From positions 1 to 8,308 of the forward strand of contig JAEYVW010000029.1 in assembly GCA_023429365.1 (NCBI GenBank): DNA of 8,308 nucleotides. Direction: 5' to 3'. Positions within the stretch are counted from its first letter, which is position 1. Every line of letters begins with the position of its first letter. The notes under the pieces were generated by a model that did not search any database, was not told the DNA's origin, and saw nothing but the letters and a program-made list of their open reading frames with translations. Positions 1 to 6,292 of this stretch are shown piece by piece. Source of the DNA: Bacteroidota bacterium. Lineage in GTDB: Bacteria > Bacteroidota > Bacteroidia > Chitinophagales > Chitinophagaceae. The translations under genes were made by a program, and so were the position numbers.

Positions 1-2030
1 TCGAGTCCCACGATCTTTAAACCCGTTAAGAAGGAAATTTCCTTGTTTTTGGCCCATTTGGTCTTTACAACACGGTGCCCGTAGTTGGCCAGGAGTTTGG
101 CAGCATTAGGACAATTGGTGCGGTGGATCGTAAGCCCCTTGCCGGTTGTGATAAAACCGAACACGTCATCCCCGGGTATGGGTTTGCAGCAGTTGGCCAG
201 GTTGTAGACGATTTTATCACTGCTTTCCCCGAATATCACCAGTTCCGCGTCTTTTCTCGCGGCTGTTGACGGCAGGGGATTGAAGTCCTGTTTTAGTTCC
301 TGCACGGTCCTGACAGGCTTGGGTGCTTCAATCCTGTCTCCTATTACCGTAAATTCCTTGAGATCCTTCAGGTCGATATTCTTTACCGCTACCTGGTAAA
401 AAAGATCAAGATGCGATTGCAGTTTGTACCAGTGCACCAATTCATCAATATTATACTGATTCAAGGTAGCGCCGATACCCTCCAGCTTCCTTTGCACGGT
501 GTATTTACCTTCGTCGGCTATTTTTTTCTTTTCTTCCTTTAATGCGTCTTTGATACGGCCCCTGGCCTTGGCGGTTACAACAAATGTGAGCCAGTCTTCG
601 GATGGCTTTTGCTTGTTGCTGGTTATGATCTCTACCTGGTCACCACTCCGAAGTTTATGGCTGATGGGCACCAGTTTATGATTGACCTTAGCACCGATCG
701 TTTTTACCCCGATAGCACTGTGAATGGCAAACGCAAAATCGAGAGCTGTAGAACCTACAGGCAACATTTTGACATCACCCTTGGGCGTGTAGACATAAAT
801 CTCTTCAGCGAGAAAGCTTGTTTTAAAATCCTGTAGGAAATCAATACTGTCCGTTTCCTGGCCAGAGATCACTTCGCGGATCTGCTGAAACCATTTATCA
901 AAGCGGCTTTCGTCGGTGCCGCCTTCTTTATATTTGTAGTGCGCGGCAAGCCCCTTCTCTGCGATTTCATTCATACGCTTTGTACGTATCTGCACTTCCA
1001 CCCATTTTCCCTGAGGTCCCATCACGGTGGTATGCAGGGCCTCATATCCATTGGATTTAGGATTGCTCAACCAGTCCCTGAGTCGTTCTGGCGATGGCGT
1101 GTACTCATCGGTGACCATGGAATATACTTTCCAGCAGTCTTCTTTTTCCCTTTCGTGGGGCGAATCTAAAATTATCCGGATCGCAAAAAGGTCGTACACT
1201 TCCTCAAAGTCCACGCCTTTCTTTTTTATTTTATTAGAAATGGAATGTATGCTTTTGGGCCGGCCATATATTTCAAATTTGAAATTGCTACGCTCCAGTT
1301 TTTCACGGATAGGCTTGATAAACTCATTGATATATTTTGTCCGCTCCCTTTTTGTCTCCGCCAGCTTGCGTGCGATATCACGGTAGATCTCCGGCTCCAT
1401 GTATTTCATGGCTAGGTCTTCCATCTCCGTTTTGATGGTGTAAAGGCCCATGCGGTGTGCCAGCGGTGCATACACATATACGGTTTCAGAAGAAATTTTC
1501 AACTGCTTCTCCCGCTTCATACTTTCAAGCGTCCGCATATTATGGAGGCGGTCGGCGAGTTTGATCAGGATCACCCGGGGATCATCGGTGAGCGTCATCA
1601 GGATCTTCTTGAAGTTCTCGGCCTGTTGCGAGCCATTAATGTCGATCACGTTGGAGATCTTGGTCAGCCCGTCCACGATCCGGGCGATCTCCTGTCCAAA
1701 TTCCCTTTCAATATCATCGAGGGTAATATCTGTATCCTCAACCGTATCATGGAGCAGCGAACAGATGGTGGAACGAACACCCAGGCCGATCTCTTCCACG
1801 CAGATCTTCGCCACCGCGATGGGATGTAAAATATAGGGTTCACCGCTTTTTCGGCGCATGGTTTTGTGCGCTTCCACGGCCATCTCAAAGGCGGTACGTA
1901 ATAATTCCTTGTCGCCGGGCTTTATTTTTGCCTTGAGCGATCGCATCAGGGAACGGTATTCCCGCAGGATCAGCTTCTTTTCCTGCTCTTCATTAAGATT
2001 GTATTTGGGGGTTTTTTCAACGGTCTCCAT
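1..2030 (-). CDS. rsh: Bifunctional (p)ppGpp synthetase/hydrolase, RelA/SpoT family (3' end beyond window)
   Basis: Makes and degrades the stringent-response alarmone (p)ppGpp from GTP/GDP and ATP in the cytoplasm. The ATG at 2030 opens 676 codons with no stop before the left edge; the family is usually about 730-750 residues, so most of the C-terminal ACT domain is missing from view. An HD hydrolase domain (about 45-200) keeps the metal ligands H69, H94-D95 (LLHDTVEDT) and D160 (KLADRLHNM), so hydrolysis should be active. The synthetase domain (about 245-370) has GRPKSIHSI, DLFAIRI, NGYEALHTTVMG and EVQIRT. A TGS domain spans about 410-471 (IYVYTPKGDV to GDQVEIIT). The zinc-finger-like segment has C614-C615 (NCCKPIPGDD) followed by HRTNC. 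Both active sites look intact, so a bifunctional enzyme is expected; relA versus spoT naming is arbitrary in this phylum. An in-frame GTG lies two codons upstream, but the ATG is preferred. Confidence 0.96.
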   Translation of the reverse strand, partial: METVEKTPKYNLNEEQEKKLILREYRSLMRSLKAKIKPGDKELLRTAFEMAVEAHKTMRRKSGEPYILHPIAVAKICVEEIGLGVRSTICSLLHDTVEDTDITLDDIEREFGQEIARIVDGLTKISNVIDINGSQQAENFKKILMTLTDDPRVILIKLADRLHNMRTLESMKREKQLKISSETVYVYAPLAHRMGLYTIKTEMEDLAMKYMEPEIYRDIARKLAETKRERTKYINEFIKPIREKLERSNFKFEIYGRPKSIHSISNKIKKKGVDFEEVYDLFAIRIILDSPHEREKEDCWKVYSMVTDEYTPSPERLRDWLSNPKSNGYEALHTTVMGPQGKWVEVQIRTKRMNEIAEKGLAAHYKYKEGGTDESRFDKWFQQIREVISGQETDSIDFLQDFKTSFLAEEIYVYTPKGDVKMLPVGSTALDFAFAIHSAIGVKTIGAKVNHKLVPISHKLRSGDQVEIITSNKQKPSEDWLTFVVTAKARGRIKDALKEEKKKIADEGKYTVQRKLEGIGATLNQYNIDELVHWYKLQSHLDLFYQVAVKNIDLKDLKEFTVIGDRIEAPKPVRTVQELKQDFNPLPSTAARKDAELVIFGESSDKIVYNLANCCKPIPGDDVFGFITTGKGLTIHRTNCPNAAKLLANYGHRVVKTKWAKNKEISFLTGLKIVGL

Positions 2031-2065
2031 TAACACCTCGCTTTCGCTACGAATTTACTGAATTA

Positions 2066-2087
2066 CAGGCAGTAGCATAATTGCCTG
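2066..2087. repeat. Small inverted repeat in the rsh leader
   Basis: CAGGCA at 2066-2071 is matched by TGCCTG at 2082-2087 across a 10-base spacer, 36 bases before the rsh start codon. It could form a short hairpin in the rsh 5' untranslated RNA or be a dyad operator. A weak -7-like box on the minus strand (TAAATTCG, 2057-2050, one mismatch to TAnnTTTG) lies between it and the gene, but I see no convincing -33 element. The repeat is short enough to be a coincidence. Confidence 0.3.
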
Positions 2088-2136
2088 GAAAAGAAAAATT
2101 CCTAACATGCTCATAATATACGCCATTTTCTGTAGT

Positions 2137-2152
2137 GCATTTATATAAATGC
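2137..2152. promoter_or_regulatory. Perfect 16-bp palindrome, candidate operator
   Basis: GCATTTATATAAATGC is an uninterrupted perfect palindrome. It ends two bases before a match to the Bacteroidota -7 element (TACATTTG), so it would fall in the -33/-7 spacer, where a bound dimeric regulator would block RNA polymerase. It also lies about 107 bases upstream of the divergent rsh start. The palindrome is seen directly; the operator role is inferred from position, and AT-rich intergenic DNA produces some palindromes by chance. Confidence 0.4.
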
Positions 2153-2154
2153 CA

Positions 2155-2162
2155 TACATTTG
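2155..2162 (+). promoter_or_regulatory. Candidate Bacteroidota -7 promoter element upstream of tRNA-Leu
   Basis: TACATTTG matches the TAnnTTTG -7 consensus of the Bacteroidota primary sigma factor exactly. A start about 7 bases downstream would give a transcript leader of roughly 135 bases before the tRNA. The expected -33 region, around 2125-2137 (TTTTCTGTAGTG), only weakly resembles TTG, so the call is tentative. It is the best promoter-like sequence I see for the tRNA, and possibly for tig as well, since no match lies between the tRNA and tig. Confidence 0.4.
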
Positions 2163-2189
2163 CAGCCCAATTTAAGAGGTGGTTTTTTG

Positions 2190-2219
2190 AAGTTTAATGT
2201 TTAATGGCCTAAAGTTTAA
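2190..2219 (+). repeat. Two AAGTTTAA repeats upstream of the tRNA
   Basis: AAGTTTAA occurs at 2190-2197 and 2212-2219. The same octamer recurs at 2390-2397, and inverted as TTAAACTT at 2446-2453 and 2461-2468, on the other side of the tRNA. TTAAGGTTAA at 2216-2225 is also the exact reverse complement of TTAACCTTAA at 2259-2268, so a 10-bp hairpin could close over the region between. The function is unknown. Confidence 0.5.
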
Positions 2220-2250
2220 GGTTAAAAGTTAGTGGCTGGTGAATCCCCGC

Positions 2251-2304
2251 CCTCAACCTTAACCTTAACCTCAATCCTAATCTTAATCTTCTCAACCCTA
2301 ACCT
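2251..2304 (+). repeat. G-free, telomere-like hexamer-periodic tract
   Basis: A 54-base stretch with no G on the plus strand is built of degenerate hexamers of the type YCYYAA: CCTCAA, CCTTAA twice, CCTCAA, TCCTAA, TCTTAA, then a 9-base variant, CCCTAA and a partial CCT. It ends exactly at the first base of the mature tRNA. In RNA it would be a largely unstructured leader apart from pairing with 2216-2225; the opposite strand is G-rich in short GG/GGG runs. It could be a slippage-derived intergenic repeat or a spacer that aids tRNA 5' processing. I cannot tell which. Confidence 0.6.
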
Positions 2305-2386
2305 GCGGGTGTGGTGAAATTGGTAGACATACCAGACTTAGGATCTGGCGCCGCAAGGCATGGGGGTTCGAGTCCCTCCACCCGCA
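2305..2386 (+). tRNA. tRNA-Leu, anticodon TAG
   Basis: Folds as a class II tRNA. The 7-bp acceptor stem GCGGGTG/CACCCGC is perfect. The anticodon stem CCAGA/TCTGG encloses the loop CTTAGGA, which places the anticodon TAG at 2339-2341 (reads CUA and other CUN codons). A long variable arm has GCC/GGC around GCAA. The T stem GGGGG/CCCTC closes TTCGAGT with one G-U pair. The discriminator is A at 2386, as expected for leucine. The next bases are CAG, so the 3' CCA is not encoded and must be added after transcription. The long variable arm separates Leu from non-Ser/Leu/Tyr tRNAs, and the anticodon decides Leu. Confidence 0.97.
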
Positions 2387-2389
2387 CAG

Positions 2390-2453
2390 AAGTTTAAGCG
2401 CTTAAAAGCCAAAGACTGCAGAACGACAGCCCGGGCCTTAAGCGCTTAAACTT
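2390..2453. repeat. 16-bp inverted repeat with palindromic arms, between tRNA-Leu and tig
   Basis: The left arm AAGTTTAAGCGCTTAA (2390-2405) is the exact reverse complement of 2438-2453, separated by 32 bases. Each arm also contains the self-complementary core TTAAGCGCTTAA (14-bp palindrome at 2393-2406, 12-bp at 2438-2449). The left arm begins 3 bases after the tRNA's 3' end, so the RNA could form a 16-bp stem just downstream of the tRNA. There is no following U-run, so it does not look like an ordinary intrinsic terminator; an RNase processing site, a partial terminator or a protein-binding repeat are alternatives. The motif TTAAACTTTC is repeated at 2446-2455 and 2461-2470, the second copy ending 3 bases before the tig start. 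Confidence 0.65.
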
Positions 2454-2473
2454 TCAGACTTTAAACTTTCTAT

Positions 2474-3862
2474 ATGGCAACAGTAACCAGGGAAAACATC
2501 GGCTTATTACACGAAAAACTCACCGTGAAACTGGAGAAGACAGATTACCTGCCTTCTTTTGAAAAAGCGCTCAAGGATTATAGTAAAAAAGCAAATATTC
2601 CTGGTTTCCGTAAAGGAATGGTGCCTGCCGGCCTTATCAAAAAGATGTATGGCCCATCCCTGTTTACCGATGAAGTACTTCGTTCGGTAGACCGTGAACT
2701 GATCGGCTATCTTGAAAATGACAAGCTGGATATTTTCGCTCAGCCACTGCCGCTGGAAACTGATATCCGTCAACTGGATGTAAACAATCCCGCTGAATAC
2801 ACTTTCCATTTTGAGATCGGTATGAAACCGGAATTCCAGCTGCCTGACCTGGCCACAGCCAAAATAACCCGGTACGTTGTAGCCGTTACAGATGAGATGA
2901 TCAACAACGAGATCACCCGTCTTCAAAACAGGTACGGCAATATGAAAGACCAGGATAAAGTGGAGTCTGATGATAACGTGCTGAACCTGGTTTTTACTGA
3001 AGTAGATGAAAACGGTAATGAGGTTGAAAATGGCATAACAAAGGACAACTCGCTACTGGTAAAATATTTTAAAGAAGATTTTCGCCCCAATATGATCGGT
3101 AAGGTCACAAATGATTTTGTGATTGTTCAGCTTGATAATGCATTTGATGAAAAAGAGCTTGAATTCATTGCTAGCGACCTGGGTATTGATAAGGATGATA
3201 AAGAATCGCTCAAGAAACATTTTAAACTACAGATCACCAAGATCGGCTTACTGGAAAAAAGAGAGTTGAATGAAGAATTCTTCGATCAGCTTTATCCCGG
3301 CCAGGAAGTAAAGTCAGAAGCTGATTTCCGTAATAAAGTTAAAGAGGAAATACAGGCGCATTGGAACAACCAGGCAAGGAACCAGATCCATGACCAGCTT
3401 TTCCATTTGCTGACTGATAAGACTAACATCCAGTTTCCCGAAGGCTTTTTAAAGAAATGGGTGAAGACACAGGGTGACCCCGAGGCCGAAGGAAAATCGG
3501 ATGAACAGGTAGAAAAAGAGTTCCCTACTTTCCTGAAGCAATTGAAATGGACCCTCATCACCGATAAGATCGTCCAGGAAAACGGTATACAGGTACAACC
3601 AGATGATATTCGTGTATTCGCCAAACAGCAACTGATGGGATATATGGGTGGCATGGGACCTGTTGCGGAAGACCAGCCCTGGATCAACGACTACGTCGAA
3701 AAAATGATGAAGGATCGCAAATACGTCGAAGATTCTTACAATCGCATTCAGACAGAGAAATTGTTTGAATGGGGTGAAACAAAATTAAACCCAACCGACC
3801 AGGAGATCAGTGCGGAAGATTTTACAAAAATGGTGGAAGAGCATCAGCATCATCACCATTAA
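2474..3862 (+). CDS. tig: Trigger factor, ribosome-associated chaperone
   Basis: Binds the ribosome at the exit tunnel and shields nascent chains in the cytoplasm. The N-terminal ribosome-binding domain (about 1-120) carries the signature GFRKGMVP at 44-51, followed by LIKKMYG and the usual FHFEIGMKPEF (111-121). A middle FKBP-like domain lies at roughly 155-250; I do not see a clear set of FKBP active-site residues, so prolyl isomerase activity is uncertain. The helical C-terminal chaperone domain follows (about 255-455). At 462 residues it is somewhat longer than E. coli trigger factor (432). The protein ends in a histidine-rich tail, EEHQHHHH. There is no Shine-Dalgarno sequence before the ATG, as usual in this phylum. 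In many bacteria tig precedes clpP/clpX; here it is instead convergent with the VWA gene and overlaps its stop codon. Confidence 0.95.
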   Translation: MATVTRENIGLLHEKLTVKLEKTDYLPSFEKALKDYSKKANIPGFRKGMVPAGLIKKMYGPSLFTDEVLRSVDRELIGYLENDKLDIFAQPLPLETDIRQLDVNNPAEYTFHFEIGMKPEFQLPDLATAKITRYVVAVTDEMINNEITRLQNRYGNMKDQDKVESDDNVLNLVFTEVDENGNEVENGITKDNSLLVKYFKEDFRPNMIGKVTNDFVIVQLDNAFDEKELEFIASDLGIDKDDKESLKKHFKLQITKIGLLEKRELNEEFFDQLYPGQEVKSEADFRNKVKEEIQAHWNNQARNQIHDQLFHLLTDKTNIQFPEGFLKKWVKTQGDPEAEGKSDEQVEKEFPTFLKQLKWTLITDKIVQENGIQVQPDDIRVFAKQQLMGYMGGMGPVAEDQPWINDYVEKMMKDRKYVEDSYNRIQTEKLFEWGETKLNPTDQEISAEDFTKMVEEHQHHHH

Positions 3863-5700
3863 TCGGATCTCCGTTTTTTCTTTCCCCTTGAATAAATAAC
3901 TTTTGCGTGTTCGACCAGCGAAATGAATTCCTTTTGCAATTGGTCGTTCGGACTTGCAGAAGCAATGGCCAGGAGTAAGACATCGTTCCAGTCTATGTTT
4001 TTAGTAAAAGTTGACTGCCGGAGTAGCGAGCCAAACATGGCGACTGCAGCAGAAAAACGGTAGTACTTATCCAATTCTGCGAAGGATTTGAAATTACCAG
4101 GACAGTCATATTGGAAAACATTTGTGCTGGTATCTCCCGGCAACCTGTAATGCAAATTGATATGCGCTACAGGTTCACTTAGCGGAGCCAACGAATCCGT
4201 CGATTCAGGTACGATCTCGAAAATACCCATCATCGCATATCCCGAACCTATTTCACCACCTTCAACCTGTGCCGTCGTATCATTTAAAGCACCCACTTTA
4301 TTGTCAAAACCCAATAATCGATATTCTCTTACATACCGGGGATTAAACTCGATATTCATGAACGCATCATCCGCCACCGAGTACAGGGTTTGGGTAAATT
4401 CCTTCATCAGTACTTTCTCAGCTTCATTAAAATTATCGAGGTAGGAAAAATTACCATTCCCTTTCCTTGCCAGGGTTTGAATCTTTGAATCTTTGTAATT
4501 ACCCATGCCTACTCCCAGGCAGGTGAGATAGATCCCCGACTCCTTATTCCTTGATATCAGTTCATCAAGCTCTTCTTCCGTTCTGAGTCCGACATTAAAA
4601 TCACCATCAGTAGCCAGGATCACCCTGTTATTACCATTGACAATAAAATGTCTTTTGGCCAGGCTGTAGGCAAGCGTAATCCCCGATTCACCCGGTGTGG
4701 ATCCGCCAGGTGTGAGATCATCGATCGCTCTTAATATTGTTTCCTTGTCTGCACCACTGGTGGTATTGAGCATAATTCCAGTCACGCCGCCATACACTAC
4801 GATAGAAACTGAATCCTGGGCCCTCAGGTTATTTACCACCAGCCTGAATGCCGACTTCAGGAGCGGCAGCCGGTTGGGCATGTCCATCGAACCCGATACA
4901 TCCACCAGGAAAACAAGATTGCTGGGTGGCAAACTGGCCAGATCGAGTTTTTTTGCTGATAGATCGATGTACAAAAGCTGGTTGCTTGTGTTCCATGGAC
5001 AGGACGTGAGCTGTGTCGTGACATGAAACAGGTCATTCCCGCGCGGCGGTATATAATTTAGATTAAAGTAATTGAGCATCTCCTCGATCCGCACCGCATC
5101 TGGAGGAACGATGGAATTGCCCGAGATAAATCGGCGGACATTGCTATAGGATGCACGGTCCACGTTGAGTGTGATACCCGTGGAAGGAAACCGGTGTGTA
5201 GTAACGAACTTATTCTCGACGATGCTGGCATAAGTTTCATCGCCGGCAAACCATTTCCTGTGATCCTCCTTAGCCATACCCCGGGTAAATGATAGAAGTT
5301 TATTCAGCCGGGCGGTGGAAACATTGGCAGGAGCGAGCTTAAGTTGAACCGACAGATAATTATCAGCATTTACCGTTAATTTCTGAGTGATATAACCGTC
5401 ATGTGAAAAGCTAAAGCTATCAATCTTCTGATGCAGGGCAATGCCAAATGATCCAACTGAACCACTTTTATAAATATAGCCGGTCCGCAACTGAAGGATC
5501 TTCACGTTCTGGAGGGGGTTACCAGATTCATCCTTGACTTCACCGCGCAGATAGTACTGCTGCGCTGGAGCAATATGGCAAATAAAAAGACAGAATAATA
5601 TGTAACAAACAGTCTTCAAAGCAGATATAGAATTGAAGAATAACCCGGTGTGGGGTAAACGGGTACAAGATACTCGTTGCCGACCATAGCTGCAAGACAT
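3859..5700 (-). CDS. Exported von Willebrand factor A domain protein, YfbK-like
   Basis: Probably an exported protein that binds a partner through a metal-dependent adhesion site; the partner is unknown. Numbering is from the ATG at 5700. A hydrophobic segment (about 29-46) ending IAPAQQ looks like a Sec signal with cleavage after APA. A carboxypeptidase-regulatory-like beta domain follows (about 50-122, LRGEVKDESGNPLQNV), then the vWF_A N-terminal region typical of YfbK relatives (about 150-245). The VWA domain (about 261-430) has a complete MIDAS: DVSGS (D267, S269, S271), T335 and D365. The C-terminal region (about 435-605) resembles DUF3520, ending in RFSAAVAMFGSLLR and a basic tail. The start is uncertain: GTG at 5703 and ATG at 5700 give an odd 27-residue extension, whereas TTG at 5619 would give a canonical signal peptide beginning MKTVCYILF. 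Last gene of the minus-strand run, 32 bases after hpt. Confidence 0.88.
   Translation of the reverse strand: MSCSYGRQRVSCTRLPHTGLFFNSISALKTVCYILFCLFICHIAPAQQYYLRGEVKDESGNPLQNVKILQLRTGYIYKSGSVGSFGIALHQKIDSFSFSHDGYITQKLTVNADNYLSVQLKLAPANVSTARLNKLLSFTRGMAKEDHRKWFAGDETYASIVENKFVTTHRFPSTGITLNVDRASYSNVRRFISGNSIVPPDAVRIEEMLNYFNLNYIPPRGNDLFHVTTQLTSCPWNTSNQLLYIDLSAKKLDLASLPPSNLVFLVDVSGSMDMPNRLPLLKSAFRLVVNNLRAQDSVSIVVYGGVTGIMLNTTSGADKETILRAIDDLTPGGSTPGESGITLAYSLAKRHFIVNGNNRVILATDGDFNVGLRTEEELDELISRNKESGIYLTCLGVGMGNYKDSKIQTLARKGNGNFSYLDNFNEAEKVLMKEFTQTLYSVADDAFMNIEFNPRYVREYRLLGFDNKVGALNDTTAQVEGGEIGSGYAMMGIFEIVPESTDSLAPLSEPVAHINLHYRLPGDTSTNVFQYDCPGNFKSFAELDKYYRFSAAVAMFGSLLRQSTFTKNIDWNDVLLLAIASASPNDQLQKEFISLVEHAKVIYSRGKKKRRSD
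3861..3879 (+). terminator. Weak candidate intrinsic terminator of tig
   Basis: Directly at the tig stop codon, CGG/CCG (3864-3866 with 3871-3873) can pair around ATCT, followed by six T residues (3874-3879). The stem has only 3 G-C pairs plus possible outer A-T pairs, so it is marginal. The T-run is the complement of lysine codons at the very end of the convergent VWA gene. It is the only terminator-like sequence visible after tig. Confidence 0.25.
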
Positions 5701-5732
5701 CACTTTAACCCCGGATCGAAACTGCGATAATT

Positions 5733-6266
5733 CTACACCAGCTGATAAATTTCCTTCAGGTTGCGTCCTAACCCATCGTAATCCAGTCCATACCCTACTA
5801 CGAATTTATCGGGGATCTCAAAGCCTATGTAGTCAAGCGTAAGAGGAAACTGTGTTGCTTCAGACTTGTGTAGCAGCGTTACTATTTTAAGTGAACGGGG
5901 TTGTTGATGCAGGAGACGTGGTAAGAATTCATGCAGGGTTTTACCCGTATCAACAATATCTTCCACGATGAGCACATCCTTATCAAACAGATCATCATCC
6001 AGCCCGATAGATGTCACGATATTGCCCGAAGATTTCATGCCCTTGTAAGAAGCCAATTTGATAAAACAAAGTTCGGCATCGACGGTCAGTTGCTTAAACA
6101 GGTCCGATGCGAACATGAAAGAACCATTTAATATAGCGATACAAAATGGCCTTTTGCCGGCATAATCTTCATTGATCGAATCTGCCAATTCCTTTACACG
6201 CCGAAGTATTGTTTCCTCTGGAAGATAGATCCCGAATGTTTTATCATGCACTTTTACAACCGACAT
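5733..6266 (-). CDS. hpt: Hypoxanthine phosphoribosyltransferase
   Basis: Purine salvage enzyme of the cytoplasm: transfers ribose-5-phosphate from PRPP to hypoxanthine (and usually guanine), giving IMP or GMP. The type I PRPP-binding motif VLIVEDIVDTGKT is at 98-110, with the acidic pair E102-D103 and catalytic D106. The mobile loop has S73-Y74 (LASYKGMKSSG). K134 (LLHKSEA), the base-binding segment FVVGYGLDY (155-163) and R168 match positions known in human and bacterial HPRTs. At 177 residues it is a normal family length. The frame stays open upstream to a TTG at 6281, but the ATG at 6266 gives the family's usual N-terminus (MSVVKVHDKTF) and is chosen. It lies 26 bases after the glucosaminidase gene and 32 before the VWA gene. 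Confidence 0.95.
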   Translation of the reverse strand: MSVVKVHDKTFGIYLPEETILRRVKELADSINEDYAGKRPFCIAILNGSFMFASDLFKQLTVDAELCFIKLASYKGMKSSGNIVTSIGLDDDLFDKDVLIVEDIVDTGKTLHEFLPRLLHQQPRSLKIVTLLHKSEATQFPLTLDYIGFEIPDKFVVGYGLDYDGLGRNLKEIYQLV

Positions 6267-6292
6267 AGTTTGGAGCAGCAAAGCAGTTAATA

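Noticed and set aside
1450..1836. Two overlapping plus-strand open frames of about 125 codons opposite rsh
   Set aside because: They lie entirely opposite the conserved HD domain of rsh; their residues show no family features and are explained by the complementary strand's codon pattern.
2251..2304. A CRISPR array or true telomere because of the repeated CCTTAA/CCCTAA units
   Set aside because: The units are 6 bases long and contiguous, with no spacers, and the tract is internal and short; this is a degenerate microsatellite-like tract.
2390..2453. An insertion sequence or attachment site next to the tRNA 3' end
   Set aside because: tRNA 3' ends are common integration sites, but no direct repeat of the tRNA end, integrase or transposase is present; trigger factor follows directly.
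2507..2926. A minus-strand open frame of 139 codons opposite tig
   Set aside because: It mirrors the trigger factor N-terminal domain in another frame and shows no independent protein features.
3292..3687. A minus-strand open frame of 131 codons opposite the 3' half of tig
   Set aside because: Shadow of the trigger factor coding strand; rich in Trp, Cys and Ser as expected from a spurious frame.
4478..4495. Tandem TTTGAATC copies on the plus strand
   Set aside because: They lie inside the VWA coding region, are only two units and encode ordinary residues of the domain (SKIQ area), so chance is enough.
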